A stretch of 64,000 nucleotides of DNA from Lumbricus terrestris (GCA_949752735.1 OX457046.1:28769177-28833176); one strand, 5' to 3'. Positions 1 through 11,345 are shown, counted from the stretch's first letter. Notes: generated from the sequence alone by a model not told the origin. A program made the numbers and translations.

Positions 1-232
1 TATTATACTTTAAACGGCATACATCACAAACTTTGTATATAGGTCTAAAATAATCCAGCCTGGGTCCCTAAGAGCAACCCGGACCCAGCACGGGCGCCCG
101 CATAAAGTTTTGCAGGAGACAAAACACAATGGTCACGAGAATTTTTCTTAGCAGAGCTTAAAAATGCAAAGCAGAGACTCAAGGAAACAAATTTGTTTTA
201 GAGGTTTAAAGCTTTAATTTCTCAGTTTCACT

Positions 233-235
<3 letters not shown>
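1..235. other. Unannotated stretch, possible dispersed repeat
   Basis: No gene is visible. The words around 40-100 (an AAACTTTG word followed by GGGTCCCT and GGGCGCCCG) resemble a segment near 7980-8070, so this may be part of a dispersed repeat whose ends I could not define. Confidence 0.3.

Positions 236-237
<2 letters not shown>

Positions 238-297
<60 letters not shown>
238..297. repeat. (TA)n microsatellite
   Basis: About 58 bases of uninterrupted alternating TA. The open frame across it (poly Tyr-Ile) is an artefact of the repeat. Confidence 0.95.
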
Positions 298-299
<2 letters not shown>

Positions 300-555
300 A
301 TAGTTATTAACATTAGAGCTTTATCGCGAGAAGATAAAATTATGTTAAAAGCACAGAAAACAGTTAAAATATTGGAAAATCTATATTCTAGGGGGCCAGG
401 GTATCTGCCACTCTGCGCTTCCTTTCGGGGTTTGGGCGCAACAGCAGAAACTCTGTTGTTGTACAGAGACATAAAATTATATAAGCGCACGATGTCAATT
501 ATATATTCCGGTTTTATTTTTTCTCGCAGAAGTAAAACCTTCCCCCTCCCCCACA

Positions 556-1008
556 TCCAATGAGAGCGCTAATCTGACCCAATTACATAACGTAACGAGT
601 TAATTAGGCCGCCATCATCCAATGCGAGGGCGCTAATCTGACCCAATTACATAACGTAACGAGTTAATTAGGCGGCCGCCATCCAATGAGAGCGCTAATC
701 TGACCCAATTACATAACGTAACGAGTTAATTAGGCCGCCATCATCCAATGAGAGGGCGCTAATCTGACCCAATTACATAACGTAACGAGTTAATTAGGCG
801 GCCGCCATCCAATGAGAGCGCTAATCTGACCCAATTACATAACGTAACGAGTTAATTAGGCCGCCGTCATCCAATGAAAGCACTAATCTGACCCAATTAC
901 ATAACGTAGCGAGTTAATTAGGCCGCCGTCATCCAATGAGAGGGCGCTAATCTGACCCAATTACATAACGCAACGAGTTAATTAGGCCGCCGTCATCCAA
1001 TGAGAGCG
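556..1008. repeat. 62-bp minisatellite, 7 copies plus a partial copy
   Basis: Seven tandem units of about 62 bp share the core GACCCAATTACATAACGTAA and end in GAGTTAATTAGG. Two unit types alternate at first: one reads TCCAATGAGAGCGC and ends GGCCGCCATCA; the other carries GAGGGCGC and ends GGCGGCCGCCA. This gives a dimeric higher-order period of about 125 bp. The eighth, partial copy (996-1008) runs into the end of the putative exon at 993-1399. The array can therefore be read as amplification of that frame's 3' end and flank. Confidence 0.9.
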
Positions 1009-1399
1009 TTCAGCCGATTTTTCCGTCGCACAACCATGTCTTCAACATCGTCATCGTCGAAGTCTCGTTGAGGGTTAATCCTGAAGTCTTCCTCTATCCT
1101 CCGTTTCTGGAACTCCGTCAGACTGGCCAGGTCCATTTCGGCTGCGGAGGAGGATGCACCCAGTCTCATCGGACCTCCCCCGACGCAGTCACCCGGTCGT
1201 TCGTCACACAGCCGCATCGCAGCCGCCATCAACCAACCAAGGGATGCTGGGTTCCGCTTGTCTGCTCCCGCGGGAACGTCCTCCTCCTCCTCCTCCGTCC
1301 CCATAGACTCAACCGCAGCAGCCAGGTCCATGGCAGATGATGCTCTTCCCCTCTCTGCTCCTCTTCCTTCGGGTCCACGGGGGATGCCCACGTCGGCTG
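993..1399 (-). CDS. Putative coding exon of unknown protein
   Basis: I do not recognise the protein. On the - strand an open frame follows a good splice-acceptor sequence (pyrimidine run TTTCGTTTTCTCTTCAG ending at 1400, exon from 1399) and runs to a stop at 993-995. It encodes about 134 residues of mixed composition: an acidic cluster (TEEEEEDVPAG), an alanine-rich middle, then a charged segment with EFQKRRIEEDFRINPQRDF and DDDDVEDMVVRRKNRLNAL. The last part faintly recalls the N-terminal region of PIF/Harbinger transposases, where a NPL-x-[DE]F patch precedes a charged helix, but that is a guess. No upstream exon is identified: upstream on this strand lies an ATGT microsatellite. It could be a last exon of a host gene, a transposon gene fragment or a chance frame. 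Confidence 0.35.
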
Positions 1400-1516
1400 C
1401 TGAAGAGAAAACGAAACAGAGCTGTTTGGTTGACCGCATCATTAGCAATTTCCAGGTTTGCAGCACCTCTGAGGATACGCTGGTTGTAGGCAATGTATCA
1501 TACATACAACATACAT

Positions 1517-1840
1517 GGTGTATGTATGTATGTATGTATGTATGTATGTATGTATGCATGTATGCATGTATGTATGTATGTATGTATGTATGTATGTATG
1601 TATGTATGTATGTATGTATGTATGTATGTATGTATGTATGTATGTATGGATGTATGTATGTATGTATGTATGTATTTAGGTATGTATGTATGTATGTATG
1701 TATGTATGTATGTATGTATGTATGTATGTATGCATGCGTGCGTGCGTGCGTGCGTGCGTGCGTGTGTGTGTGTATGTATGTATGTATGTATGTATGTATG
1801 TATGTATGTATGTATGTATGTACGTATATATGTATGTGCT
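1517..1840. repeat. (TATG)n microsatellite with (TGCG)n block
   Basis: About 320 bp of tandem TATG with scattered point variants and an internal TGCG/TGTG block near 1735-1770. All open frames over it (Met-Tyr-Val-Cys periodic) are repeat artefacts. Confidence 0.95.
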
Positions 1841-1941
1841 ATGTGCTATATACGGCGTGTACGTATTATTATAAATATTATAATTTAAAATATATTATTA
1901 TCATGAAAATATACATATTCATATAAAATATGCATGAATTC

Positions 1942-1981
<40 letters not shown>

Positions 1982-2300
1982 GAACGTATGCACGTGCGCA
2001 TGTAAAGCAAAGATTCGTGATGCTGGTCAGCCCACGGGTAATGCCATCCGAGACAAGAAATTTCCTGGTATTTCTGCATCCAGTAACTGAGTCGATTCCA
2101 CTGCATGTATGGCCCAAGCCATTTCCGACGGAAGCCATATTTCTCCGCACAGAAGATCTTCTCTCCATGTCTCCAATTCTCCCTCTTCCCTCCACCCATC
2201 CATGAACAACCTTTAACACGATGTCTGGGGAGATGGAAAAGAATTCAAAAAAAATATGGAACAGGTTCGAAGACCTATTATAGGCCGAGTATGGGTGTAT
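1841..2300. other. Intergenic DNA with a short (TA)n tract
   Basis: No gene is supported. It holds AT-rich DNA and a (TA)n run at about 1946-1973. The short frames at 1878-2219 have no recognisable domain. Confidence 0.5.
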
Positions 2301-2626
2301 AGGCAGGATGGGCAGTAATTTAATTGAATAATTGAAATTACGTAGGCTAGTTTAAATTACAATTGTAATTGGTAATTTGTAATTTGCTGCTCTGCATCAA
2401 AGTAAATTGTAATTTGTAATTCAATTACATTTCTTTCTGTAATTTGTAATTTCAGTAACATTTGCCAAAATCAAATTACTTTGAATGTAACTAGCCTATA
2501 ATTCATTAAGATTTTCCGGTAAATCATGCGATCTTTGCAACAGTGAATCATCCGTATTTCAAGTTACGTGGCTACCTGCACAGTTTGGCAAGTTTACAGA
2601 CCACAGTAAAAGAATTTAATTTATAT

Positions 2627-2971
2627 AAGTGGTTCCCAACCTTTTTGCCTTTAGGACCACTTTTTCTAAGTTGGAGGACACGAAGGTCACTTTTCTTAGT
2701 TGAAGGACATTAGAGGGCCACAAGGCTAAAATTTAACTGACTAAAAAGTATATAGAATTGTTGTAATTGATTCAAAATTGAATGTTTGATGTTATGTATA
2801 GACGCCAAAATAGAACAATTTGTAATAGAAAGTAATAATTATTATGTGTTCTATCCTGTTCATATTGTCATTTTTTCATATATTTTTTTAAAATTCTTTT
2901 AGAGATGCGGGCCATTTTCTTAGACCTGGCGGGCCACTTTTGGCCCGCGGGCCACGAGCTAGGAACCGCTG
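2627..2971. mobile_element. hAT-like miniature element, 345 bp
   Basis: Inverted ends: AAGTGGTTCCCAACC on the left, and the reverse complement of the right end starts CAGCGGTTCCTAGC. The flanking 8-mers are ATTTATAT (2619-2626) and AATTATAT (2972-2979), one mismatch. The CAGNGGTTC termini with 8-bp duplication are characteristic of hAT elements. No coding capacity. Confidence 0.75.
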
Positions 2972-3094
2972 AATTATATGGTAGTAGCAAAACCCAAAAA
3001 TGAAACCAGTAGCGGACAAAATAATGAGCATCTATTGGTCATAATGAAGTAGAGGAGGATGAAGAATTTTATGGTTTTAAAGTGCAGCGTGCAG

Positions 3095-3477
3095 CAGTGG
3101 CGGATCCAAAACGTTTCGAGGGGGGGCAACATTTTCGGTCTTGTTGGCGGAACAGGGGAAAATTTGGTGTGATTTTCGTCGCCGAGAAAACTGATGACCT
3201 TTTTTTAGTCATCCGTCCAAATTTTCCGGGAAAAAGATACCAATTCATCCGCCAAAAAAGTTGATGACCTTTTTTGTGTCGTCGGTCGTGTCATAGTCGG
3301 GAGTATATTGAATCAAATGGGGGGTCACGTCCCGTACGATTTCTTTAGGGGAGCCTGGTATCCTGTTCTCTCTCCCGCTGCATTATATTATTGGCTTCTT
3401 GAAACCAAATAGGGGGGCACGTCCCATGCAATTTTTTGGGGGGCCATGGCCATTTTGGCCCCCTGGATCCGCCTATG
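3095..3477. mobile_element. hAT-like miniature element, 383 bp
   Basis: Left end CAGTGGCGGATCCA; right end, reverse complemented, CATAGGCGGATCCAGG. A perfect 8-bp target duplication GCGTGCAG lies at 3087-3094 and 3478-3485. The interior has the AGTC/GTCATC words and runs of G found in other elements of this window. No coding capacity. Confidence 0.85.
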
Positions 3478-3545
3478 GCGTGCAGTGACCACAAAGTCGA
3501 CTAGCAGAAACAAAAACGATTTAGAAATCTTGCAGCATAAAGAAG

Positions 3546-3731
3546 ATGACAGAAGGAGAACTAGCAATGCGTCCACCTGCCAACAAATTGTTTATAGAAC
3601 TTAATGCTGCCCTGTCTTGGTCTGCACCAGTAGAGAGGCTCTTTGGTTTCACAGGCATGATTGTTAGGCCCAGCAGACGGCTGCCATCAGAGAACTTGTT
3701 TAAACAGCTTCTGCTTCTTAAAGAAAACTAA
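3546..3731 (+). pseudogene. hAT transposase C-terminal fragment
   Basis: The frame ends at a stop at 3729-3731 and carries the hallmark of the hAT C-terminal dimerisation domain: residues SAPVERLFGFTGMI, then RPSRRLPSENLFKQLLLLKEN (as two adjoining pieces). In the family this region holds the conserved [SA]-x-x-x-ER-x-FS-x-[AG]-G pattern followed by a K/R-rich turn and a leucine helix. Upstream the reading frame is lost, so the DDE catalytic residues and BED finger are absent. It is a fossil, not a working transposase. Confidence 0.7.
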
Positions 3732-3895
3732 ATAGAAATTCTCTTACAAAAAAATAATAATACGCATAGAAATAAGGAAAAAAGCATGCACCTGCTGCCT
3801 GAGTTTTTTTTTTATACAAATTGATTTAAATCCCAAAGTAATTTTTTAATTGATGTAATTGAAAAACTACGTAATTTGTAATTTATAATTTTGAG

Positions 3896-5954
3896 GCTCT
3901 AAGTCTGGGGTCCTCGAACTTTATTTTTATTGTACCCCCAAGTAAAAAATCGAATGAAGGCGTACCCCCAGCAAACTCAGATCAGAAACAAAATTCCATT
4001 GCGATGTCCTCTGGCAGTGGCTACTAAAAGTTCATTTAATCATTGGTGACATCGTTTATTAGAATCTAGGCCTAGGTCCCTATAGTCTATAGGAAGCAAA
4101 ATCTAGTTTTGAATAATATAATCTCATCAACAAATTTAAAGCGGAAAATTGTTCTATAACCCATGTAAGAAAGAGGAAAGAGCCAACCTATAGTGCTGTG
4201 GGCTTGTTCAGACTTGCACAGATTTACAACAATTATCTGGTTTAATATTTGTCAATTTCAAACGCAAATTTACCCCATGTTTGTTTTTGATAGCAAGAAT
4301 AGTTAACAGTTTCGACCAGATATGACATGCTGAAAGGGATCACATAATTTAAAGCTCGACCAGAAATTAATCATTTGGCCGATTCAGTTCTCTGCTATTT
4401 GAGATATATAATCTATATTAATAGGCCTATAGGCTGAGATATTCTGTCTTTGGTACTTTCAACCACTTACCCACCCATCCACCGTGGAAAATCGACACCT
4501 ATTCTTCAAATACAGCCTATATGATTTATGCAACATTTTGGTTTTAACAAATTACTTCGCATTGAGGCACGAATTAGGCCTATATTCCATGCGATCCGTG
4601 ATAGCCTACACATAGTGAAGGTGAGAAATTTACATTTAGACATCTCTAAGAAAAAAAGACTAGGCCTATGTTCTTAATTTCCTGCTTTCCAGTTTTCAAG
4701 CACTGGCTGAAACATTTAACAGCAAAAACTGAACCTAAGCAGAAAGTAACACCATCTTTGGACGGGACTCAAAAGATTGCATTTTCTTTTCAAAGATTTA
4801 TATCCAAGCAGATCTGCATCAGCAGAGGATAATGACTTTGTGCTGGCATGAGTCAAATCTAGGTCAAGGTCAACCAATCAGGCGGCGGTGTCAAAGGTCA
4901 AGCAATAATACGAGATTCTTCCACCAAACTTACAGAATTTACAGAGGAAAGATTTGTCAATAATCCTTGAAAGTCTCAGCGAAAAAGTTTCATTTCTCCT
5001 TTAAAAATAGGCCTACAGGTGTTTGAATATTTTGTTCAAAATGTTCACAATTATGAAGAAAATCGACAACCACCTAACATCTTCAAAGTCTCTCTCCGTC
5101 AGGCGTTCGCCAATGATGAAGCCTCAACATGGCGTTTCAAAATTCGACTTAATCAACGACATCTCTCATAAAATCCATGTTCTGCGTCCTCAGAACAACC
5201 TCTGTTCTCAAAGTAATATCAGCAAATGTAGCCTAATGTAAACTAGCATCACCTTTCGTTACAAACTTAGAAATCTGTTCAACAATTTATCTCAAAGCAT
5301 GTTCGAAGTCTTCACCTCCGTCCCCACTCCTTTACACAATCATTCTGGCGTGTCTAGGCCTACACAACTAGACCTATAAAATCTAGTTTAGTTCAGGTAT
5401 TGCAAATCAAGCAATTAACTAGATTAATCGTCACGCACCTGGTAGTCTTGCAAGTAAATCCAATTCGGTTAGGTCCATAGATCTGGATATTCCAGACAAG
5501 AATATCAGCTGATAACCGAAGAAAACCCAGATTGGACAACAAGTCGACTTTCGAACAACACGTGACACAAGCAATTGCGTCATTGCTGAAATAAGTAGAT
5601 AAGTTAAACAGTGAAAAATAATCCATCCAATTATAGCCTAATTATTTATGATGCCGTTACTCGATCTGTACGATCACAAACATCTATGACTGTAAAAAAG
5701 TTAAACTATTCAACCAACAACTGCGATTGAGTTTAGTGAGCGAAAACGATTAGCGAAGAAAAACAGAACGAAACTTAATAAGAGATGGAGAGATGGAAAC
5801 ATAATTTTGATGAAAACGCTATTCACAATTTTACTTTAAATTTAAATATTTGCACTTATAAACAAGATACTCGTGTATTCTTCATTGACTACAATGCTTT
5901 ATTTTCTATGACATTAACCCATCAATGCTAAACATATCTAGGCATAGTTTAGTC
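3896..5954. other. Intergenic, no supported gene
   Basis: Mostly AT-rich unique-looking DNA with several TAGGCCTA words. At about 3902-3965 a segment GGGGTCCTCGAACTTT followed by GTACCCCCA looks like one end of another hAT-type element, but I found no partner end. Short frames (5023-5241, 5393-5626) show no domain. Confidence 0.5.
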
Positions 5955-6151
5955 CAGGGCTGTTTTTAAGGAAGTTTTAGAACTGCACAGCCCCTTCTTT
6001 TCTTTCCCATGCATCCTCCATGGTAAATTACCTCCAATCGGACGACACTGACTTTTTTACTAGCTTCAACTGCACAGAAGTGCTCTTACAACTGTACAAA
6101 TCCTTTTAGAACTGCACATTTTGTGTACAGCTGCACGCTAAAAAAGACCTG
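5955..6151 (-). mobile_element. hAT-like miniature element (GTGCAGTTNTA family), 197 bp
   Basis: Same family as 12748-12948, 17524-17726 and 19892-20085, in opposite orientation. Shared internal words are GAAGTGCT(C/T), CAGTTCTAAAA and CCATGGTAAATTAC. The left end CAGGGCTGTTTTTAAGG matches the inverted right end of the other copies. The target duplication is unclear here. Confidence 0.7.
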
Positions 6152-6453
6152 TTTTAGCTGCGAATTATGCCTTTAATTGCTAGTACTAGTTTTCCTAGTA
6201 CTGGTCTTGGTCGTACGGAAAGGTCAGAAGTGCGACTATACTTAGAACTTTAAGCGCTCATGAAAAGACTGGTGCCTTGCTCTCACCTTCCAAGTGGCGC
6301 CATAGAAGTTTGTCATTTACGATTACGATTACGAGCAGAGATACACGACGAACCCATGGCAAGCGTGATCAAACTGAAGCGACCAGACTATGAATTTTCA
6401 CGCAGAATAATACACACCGTCAAAATATTTCAAACTTTTAAACACTTGATCTT

Positions 6454-6650
6454 GTGGGGCGCGGTAGTGTAGTGGTGCCGTTGCCTTGGAGCCGGAAGGT
6501 TCGAGGTTAGAATCCACCTCAAGTCGCCGCGCAGGGACCTTGAGCAAGTCCTTCACTCGCAATTGCTTGAAACTCCGATGTAGTGTCCGCGCTGTAGTCG
6601 GGAGCGCCTCTGAGTAAGGAGCTTGAAGGGGTGCTGTAGAAATGGAGAAA
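6454..6650 (+). mobile_element. tRNA-derived SINE
   Basis: The head GGGGCGCGGTAGTGTAGTGG resembles an RNA polymerase III A box and GGTTCGAGGTTAGAATCC a B box. The body CTTCACTCGCAATTGCT and the tail GGGAGCGCCTCTGAGTAAGG follow. The tail matches the 3' end of the LINE at 14923-15712. Not a functional tRNA: no acceptor or anticodon stem can be drawn. Confidence 0.85.
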
Positions 6651-8534
6651 TAAAGTAGAAATATAAAACTTGGTCAATAATTATGGGCATTCACTTCGGG
6701 TCATGACCAGCAGTTTCCCGAATTGGAAGACTAGGACTTCTAGGCAGAGCAGTCACATGCCCCTAAACTCCTCAAGTTTTTTTGAAAATTTAAAACATTA
6801 TAGAATAGATATACAAGCGTGACCTACGATATAGCCTAATGGGCCTTATTACATAATGGCCGGTACAATTAATGAATCAGTTCAATTGTTCATTTGATGT
6901 TTACTCTGATTGTAGATAAAAAAGTGTCAGTAGACTTTAACTCTTTGGTGCCGAATGCGGTCGATTGTGACCGCACAACGAAAACCCATCCCCATGTCAT
7001 ATAATATAGATATATTTAGAGTTCTATTTATATATTTCGCTAGGGGACATATCGAAGATTCAGAAAATACCCTAACATGGGTTTCCCCCAATGATTTGAT
7101 GAAGTTATAAACGAAAATTATGGCCGTAATTTGTGAACAATTACATCCAGTCATTTGCATATATTCCTGCGGCTTCTTGGTCGTTGACCATTTCGCTGTA
7201 ATTATGTCTTTTCAAGTTGAGACAAAATAAATTATATCGTTCAACAAATGCTATAATAGGGTCTCAAGCAAATATGCTAGACGATGCAGAGGTTTCAGGA
7301 TTTGAAGACCGCACATTTACTGCCCATCCAACAGACCACGTCGATCTAATCATAGATAAGGAAAAACATTAGCTCATTTGATCACTAATCTATAGTTAAT
7401 TTTTTACTTAGGCCTATAAGCCTAGTTAGAAACATAAAATTTATGAGACAGGCAGATTTCATAAAAGATCTACAAAGAAATTCTCTATGTTTGGATATTT
7501 TTGGATAGAAGTACGGCGACATCGCGGCAGACCTATTATTTTGTCGATGTGAGCGTCCATATTATTATCTTCTATGTGGGAGTAATAAAAAATAATTTTT
7601 CAAATAAGTTCACGATTTTTTTAGCCCTTGACTGTTTGCTACATGCTTATCATACAATTAGCTACATTTAGCAGTGCTTGCATTACATCTTATTTTGTTC
7701 GTATATTTTTTTTTATTAATTTTTAATTTTATAAGTTTTATTTTTATTTTTTTTAAAATATTTAATATATTTATAAATTTTAAGGCAAACCCGTCAACTG
7801 ATCTGCTTTTTCAAGACAGAATATTGTTGAGGAATCAAATACGAACAAAATGATATAGGACATGTCAATATTTCCACAGACTCTAATAGCTTTTCTGTAT
7901 GTGAACCAATTATGGTAATATTTATGAAAAACAACTTAGGCGCGAAAGAGTTAATATTATATTTTAAAAGGTATAAATCATAAACTTTGCACACAAAATT
8001 ATATGATATATCATATATGTAACTATCCAACACGGGCTCTCTAAAAGTCGCCCGGGTCCCTGAGCATTTGCTCCTCCTGGTTCCCTCTCGGTAGCCTGTA
8101 TAGAACTTGCGTTTTTTATGGGATTTAATGCGAACATAATGTGAATTAAAAATGTCCTTTTGTCGGTACATGAACGACGTGTCAAGCCTAAAATAGTTTG
8201 CAAACCTATAGAAACTCGCAGAAGAATGCTGTGGAAAAATTTCATATCGCGTGTATACGTCAGCATTTTCAGACAGTGTTGCATTCACGAGCTCTCAGTG
8301 GGGCAGACATCATGCATTTTTCTTTGAATGATTTTAAATTCAACACCTGTCTGAAAGCATCTTTGATCAGAAAAAGTCTTTAACCCCTTTACCAGCCGAC
8401 GGTATAGAATATCCCATAACATTTTCTGCACTTTCGTCATTTAAGGGATACGGTTTACGCCATTTCTAGACCTTTTTGAAGTTGGACACTTACGAGTGAA
8501 AAATAGTTAGATACTGTGTACACAGGATTCCAAG
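6651..8534. other. AT-rich intergenic, no supported gene
   Basis: No domain-bearing frame. 7680-7790 is strongly AT-rich. 7980-8100 shares words with the start of the window (GGGTCCCTGAG, AAACTTTGCACAC) and may be a dispersed repeat. Confidence 0.5.
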
Positions 8535-8670
8535 CAGTGCTTAAAGTGTAGTAAAGACACCCTTTCCCTTCCGGTCATGCTTGCCTATAATAAGTGACAG
8601 GACGGTGTGCAGATTTGAAAATAAGTGCGTGGACGCCGTCCATGATCGTCCAGTCACACTTCAAGTCATG
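8535..8670 (+). mobile_element. hAT-like miniature element (CTTAAAGTGTGG family), 136 bp
   Basis: Begins CAGTGCTTAAAGTGTAG and ends TCACACTTCAAGTCATG, an imperfect inverted pair. Flanks are ATTCCAAG (8527-8534) and TTTCCAAG (8671-8678). The interior shares GTGGACGCCGTCCATGA with the copies at 21654, 27280 and 61334. Confidence 0.8.
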
Positions 8671-8749
8671 TTTCCAAGGTGCACATGATTGTACGCGAGG
8701 GTGGTTTTAGAAATGATTTTTATCCATTTCGTCATGTGCACATTGAAGA

Positions 8750-8911
8750 AATTGAAGGAAGATTGGAGGGAAAGGTGCAAAGGAAGACCTAGACAAAAAC
8801 TGCTGGACGGGATGATGGAGGAGGGATACAGAGAACTTAAAGACATGGCACAACAGCGGGAAAGATGGAGACATTGGACGTTTGGACCTGCCACTTGGCA
8901 GAGAACCTGAA
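8750..8911 (+). pseudogene. LINE-like C-terminal remnant
   Basis: The frame reads RCKGRPRQKLLDGMMEEGYR, then QQRERWRHWTFGPATWQ and a stop. A [KR]GRPR-x-x-[LM]-x-D motif followed by an R-x-RWR motif close to the stop is typical of the end of RTE/Jockey-type non-LTR retrotransposon proteins. No reverse transcriptase core is left. Weak but specific in pattern. Confidence 0.4.
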
Positions 8912-9336
8912 GAAGAAGATGCGCACACGTCCCAGCCTGGTCCCTGAAAGGGGGTTCACCGCTCGGGGCCATAAGTAGGCCCCTATAGTTCCTACAGGAA
9001 ACTTAACCCCTTGTGCCTGACGACAACAGAAGTAAATTGGTTGTTGTTCACGTATAGATTTTTCTTCTTTCTTAATCTAAAGGTGGATGGTGATCGGCAT
9101 GACTCGTGCTGTATAATTATCATCTTGCAAAGCAACAGAAGGGATCTGAGATATGTTATAGTGATCCAGTAGACCTATATGCAGAGGCGACGTATTTATG
9201 ACGAATAAGAGAGCGGTGACCGAGATATAGCTATACGAATGCGTGTGCGTGTGCATGTGTATTTTCCCGCATGCGTGATATTCGTTACGTGGGTCGTGAG
9301 CTTTTTTTAGAAGGAAAGAAAGAGCCACCTTGACCA

Positions 9337-9763
9337 CAGTGGCGTAACTACGGGGGGCAAGGGGGCAGCCGCCCCCCCCCTAATGAAAGGGCTGCCCCCC
9401 AGCTGCCCCCCCAATCCCTGCGTTTGTTTTACTTTTTACTCTTACGAGTGATAAAGAATTAAACAATGTTATATAATTTCTGACTTATTTTATTTTTTAT
9501 ACAACTTCATGTACAACTTCTTATAGGGTGGGTGATGGGAAAGTGGGACAGGCCACTATAGTGCACTGTGGGACAGACAAGCTAGTGAGGCTTGCTTGCG
9601 TATTATGTCCAATACTGTAATACATCCAAAATCTAAAAATACATAGTCTATGGCAATATACCGATGCCGATGCACGCTTTAATTGCCAACGGTAGCCACC
9701 CCATCATTTTAAGCTGCCACCCCACTGCTCCCCCCCATGAAAAAATAACTGGCTACGCCACTG
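9337..9763. mobile_element. hAT-like miniature element, 427 bp
   Basis: Left end CAGTGGCGTAACTACGG; right end, reverse complemented, CAGTGGCGTAGCCAGTTATT. Perfect 8-bp target duplication CTTGACCA at 9329-9336 and 9764-9771. G/C homopolymer runs lie just inside both ends. Non-coding. Confidence 0.9.
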
Positions 9764-9993
9764 CTTGACCATCGGTCTTTGAGTTGAAATTCGAAAAAAT
9801 GCGTAGGCCTAAGTGTTCGAACCTATAAATAACCTATCTGTGTGCATCGAATGGATTGGTGGAGGTTTCGATGGCGATTTTTTTACTCATATAACCTTTT
9901 ACTCATATCATTATTATTATATCTCGGAACCGAAGACACCCGCTGTTCCAATAGCGAATAGACATTTTGCTTCATATATTTTATTGCTGACGA

Positions 9994-10247
9994 CAGTAGC
10001 GGCGCTAGGGGGGGGCTAGAGGGCTAAGCCCCCCTAAAAAAGGCCATCCTTTTTTCCCATGTAAAAATAAAATATTTGCACGATTAACCCCCTTTACCCC
10101 CACCCAAATATAACGGCGGAAATGGAAAATTTCCTTCGGATTTTTATCGATGACTAAAAAAAGTCGCCAGAAATTTTGGCGACTGAAAACGGAAATTTTT
10201 TCTCGAAAATCCAGCCCCCAAAAACGAAAATCCTGGCGCCGCCATTG
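9994..10247. mobile_element. hAT-like miniature element (GCGGCGC family), 254 bp
   Basis: Left end CAGTAGCGGCGCTAGG; right end, reverse complemented, CAATGGCGGCGCCAGGA. Perfect 8-bp duplication GCTGACGA at 9986-9993 and 10248-10255. The interior (GACTAAAAAAAGTCGCCAG, GAAATTTTGGCGACTG) is shared with 16401-16679. Confidence 0.9.
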
Positions 10248-10344
10248 GCTGACGAACGAACTTCTGTGCAGATACTGCATGCGCGCTGCATGTTGAATTG
10301 TCTGAGCTTGTTGCATGTTTAACGACACTGCAATATCAATCAAA

Positions 10345-10418
10345 GATGATTAGTGTCGCCCTCCTCCTCCTCCTCTATCCAGGCTTGGGACTGGCACTGG
10401 CAGAGAACAACCAGTGTT
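10345..10418 (-). repeat. Dispersed repeat, RTE-like LINE tail
   Basis: Contains, on the - strand, CCCAAGCCTGGATA followed by GAGGAGGAGGAGGGCGACAC. The same block recurs at 26940-27010, 29175-29250, 39097-39180, 53805-53905 and partly at 28870-28925. The block resembles the conserved 3' region of RTE-type LINEs known from many marine animals; that link is from memory of the family. Confidence 0.45.
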
Positions 10419-10919
10419 TGAACGTCCAGTCTTCTACGTAATCTAATCAAAGTCCAATCCTCTCCTATCGTATACATTGTCTTATTTTATCTTATCATAT
10501 CTTCCCCGATTCGATCCTATACCCGATCCGATCCTATCTTTAAAAGAACAGTTAAGCTGTATACTTTCTGTCGAACTCTAACTAACGCTGAAATGCTGAC
10601 TGTTGATAACAGTACTGTTGATAGTGTGTGTGTAAAACATCCTATAGAAGTAGTTCGATCTATATCGACAATGCTATAGACATTGTCGTAAATACAAATA
10701 CAATTACAAACACATTATTACAAACATAAATACAAATACAAATGCAAACACAAATACAAACAAACACAAATACAATCACAAATACAAACACAAATACAAA
10801 CACTAACACTAGGTCTGTTTAACATTGTTACAATGACTTGCGCGCGTTACCGAACACGGCAGTGAAATGGATTAAGTAGGTCTATAGCCTAAGTAACATA
10901 ATCGTCGTATGAACGTAGT
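10419..10919. other. Intergenic with (ACAAATACAA)n-like tract
   Basis: No gene. About 10690-10806 is a degenerate array of ACAAATACAA-type units; about 10440-10530 is rich in ATCCTATC words. Confidence 0.6.
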
Positions 10920-11258
10920 GACTTATTATGACCTATTATGACCTATTAGACCTATTATGACCTATTATGACCTACTATGACCTATTATGACCTATTTGTA
11001 TGTGCAGTGTGCACTTGTTATAGCGCCCTTTCAAGCTCTCGCTACTCAGAGGCGCTCCCGAATGCAGAGCGGACACTGCATCTGAGTTTCACGCCGAAGC
11101 GCTGAGCAATTGCGAGTGAAGGACTTGCCCAAGGTCTCTACGCGGCGAGGTGGATTCGAACCTCGAACCTTCCGGCTTCAAGGCGCGCCACCACTACATC
11201 GCCGCGCCCCACTAAGCTGTTATGACCTATTATGACCTGTTATGACCTATTATGACCA
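10920..11258. repeat. 10-bp (CCTATTATGA)n array split by a SINE
   Basis: Tandem CCTATTATGA units run from 10920 to 10996 and resume at 11217-11258. The SINE at 10997-11212 sits between them, so it inserted into a pre-existing array. Confidence 0.85.
10997..11212 (-). mobile_element. tRNA-derived SINE
   Basis: Reverse-strand copy. Its + strand order is TATAGCGCCC tail, CTACTCAGAGGCGCTCCCGA, AAGCGCTGAGCAATTGCGAG, then GGATTCGAACCTCGAACC (B box complement) and CCGCGCCCCAC (head). It lies inside the 10-bp array. Confidence 0.85.
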
Positions 11259-11345
11259 AGACCGTAGCTAGAGGGGTGTTTTGGGTGTTTGAACATCCCC
11301 TCCAAATGAAACAATGTAAAATGAAATAATGCATTTACTTGCACC

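Larger units (their letters stand above)
2310..3895 (+). mobile_element. Decayed hAT-like DNA transposon (approximate ends)
   Basis: The two ends carry related AT-rich subterminal words (repeats of GTAATTTGTAATT at 2360-2460 and 3845-3885, and TACGTA near both). The right part encodes the C-terminal dimerisation segment of a hAT transposase. Two younger hAT-like miniature elements (2627-2971, 3095-3477) are inserted in it. The rest of the transposase frame is lost. Ends are approximate and no target duplication was found. Confidence 0.45.

Noticed and set aside
556..1008. CRISPR-like appearance of regularly spaced 62-bp units
   Set aside because: Whole units repeat with no unique spacers, and the genome is animal; it is a minisatellite.
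3902..3965. Another hAT element starting GGGGTCCTCGAACTTT
   Set aside because: No matching inverted end or 8-bp duplication was found nearby, so limits cannot be set.
6454..6650. tRNA gene
   Set aside because: A and B boxes are present but no cloverleaf forms and the LINE-like tail identifies a SINE. The same holds for the copies at 20230, 26232 and 56021.
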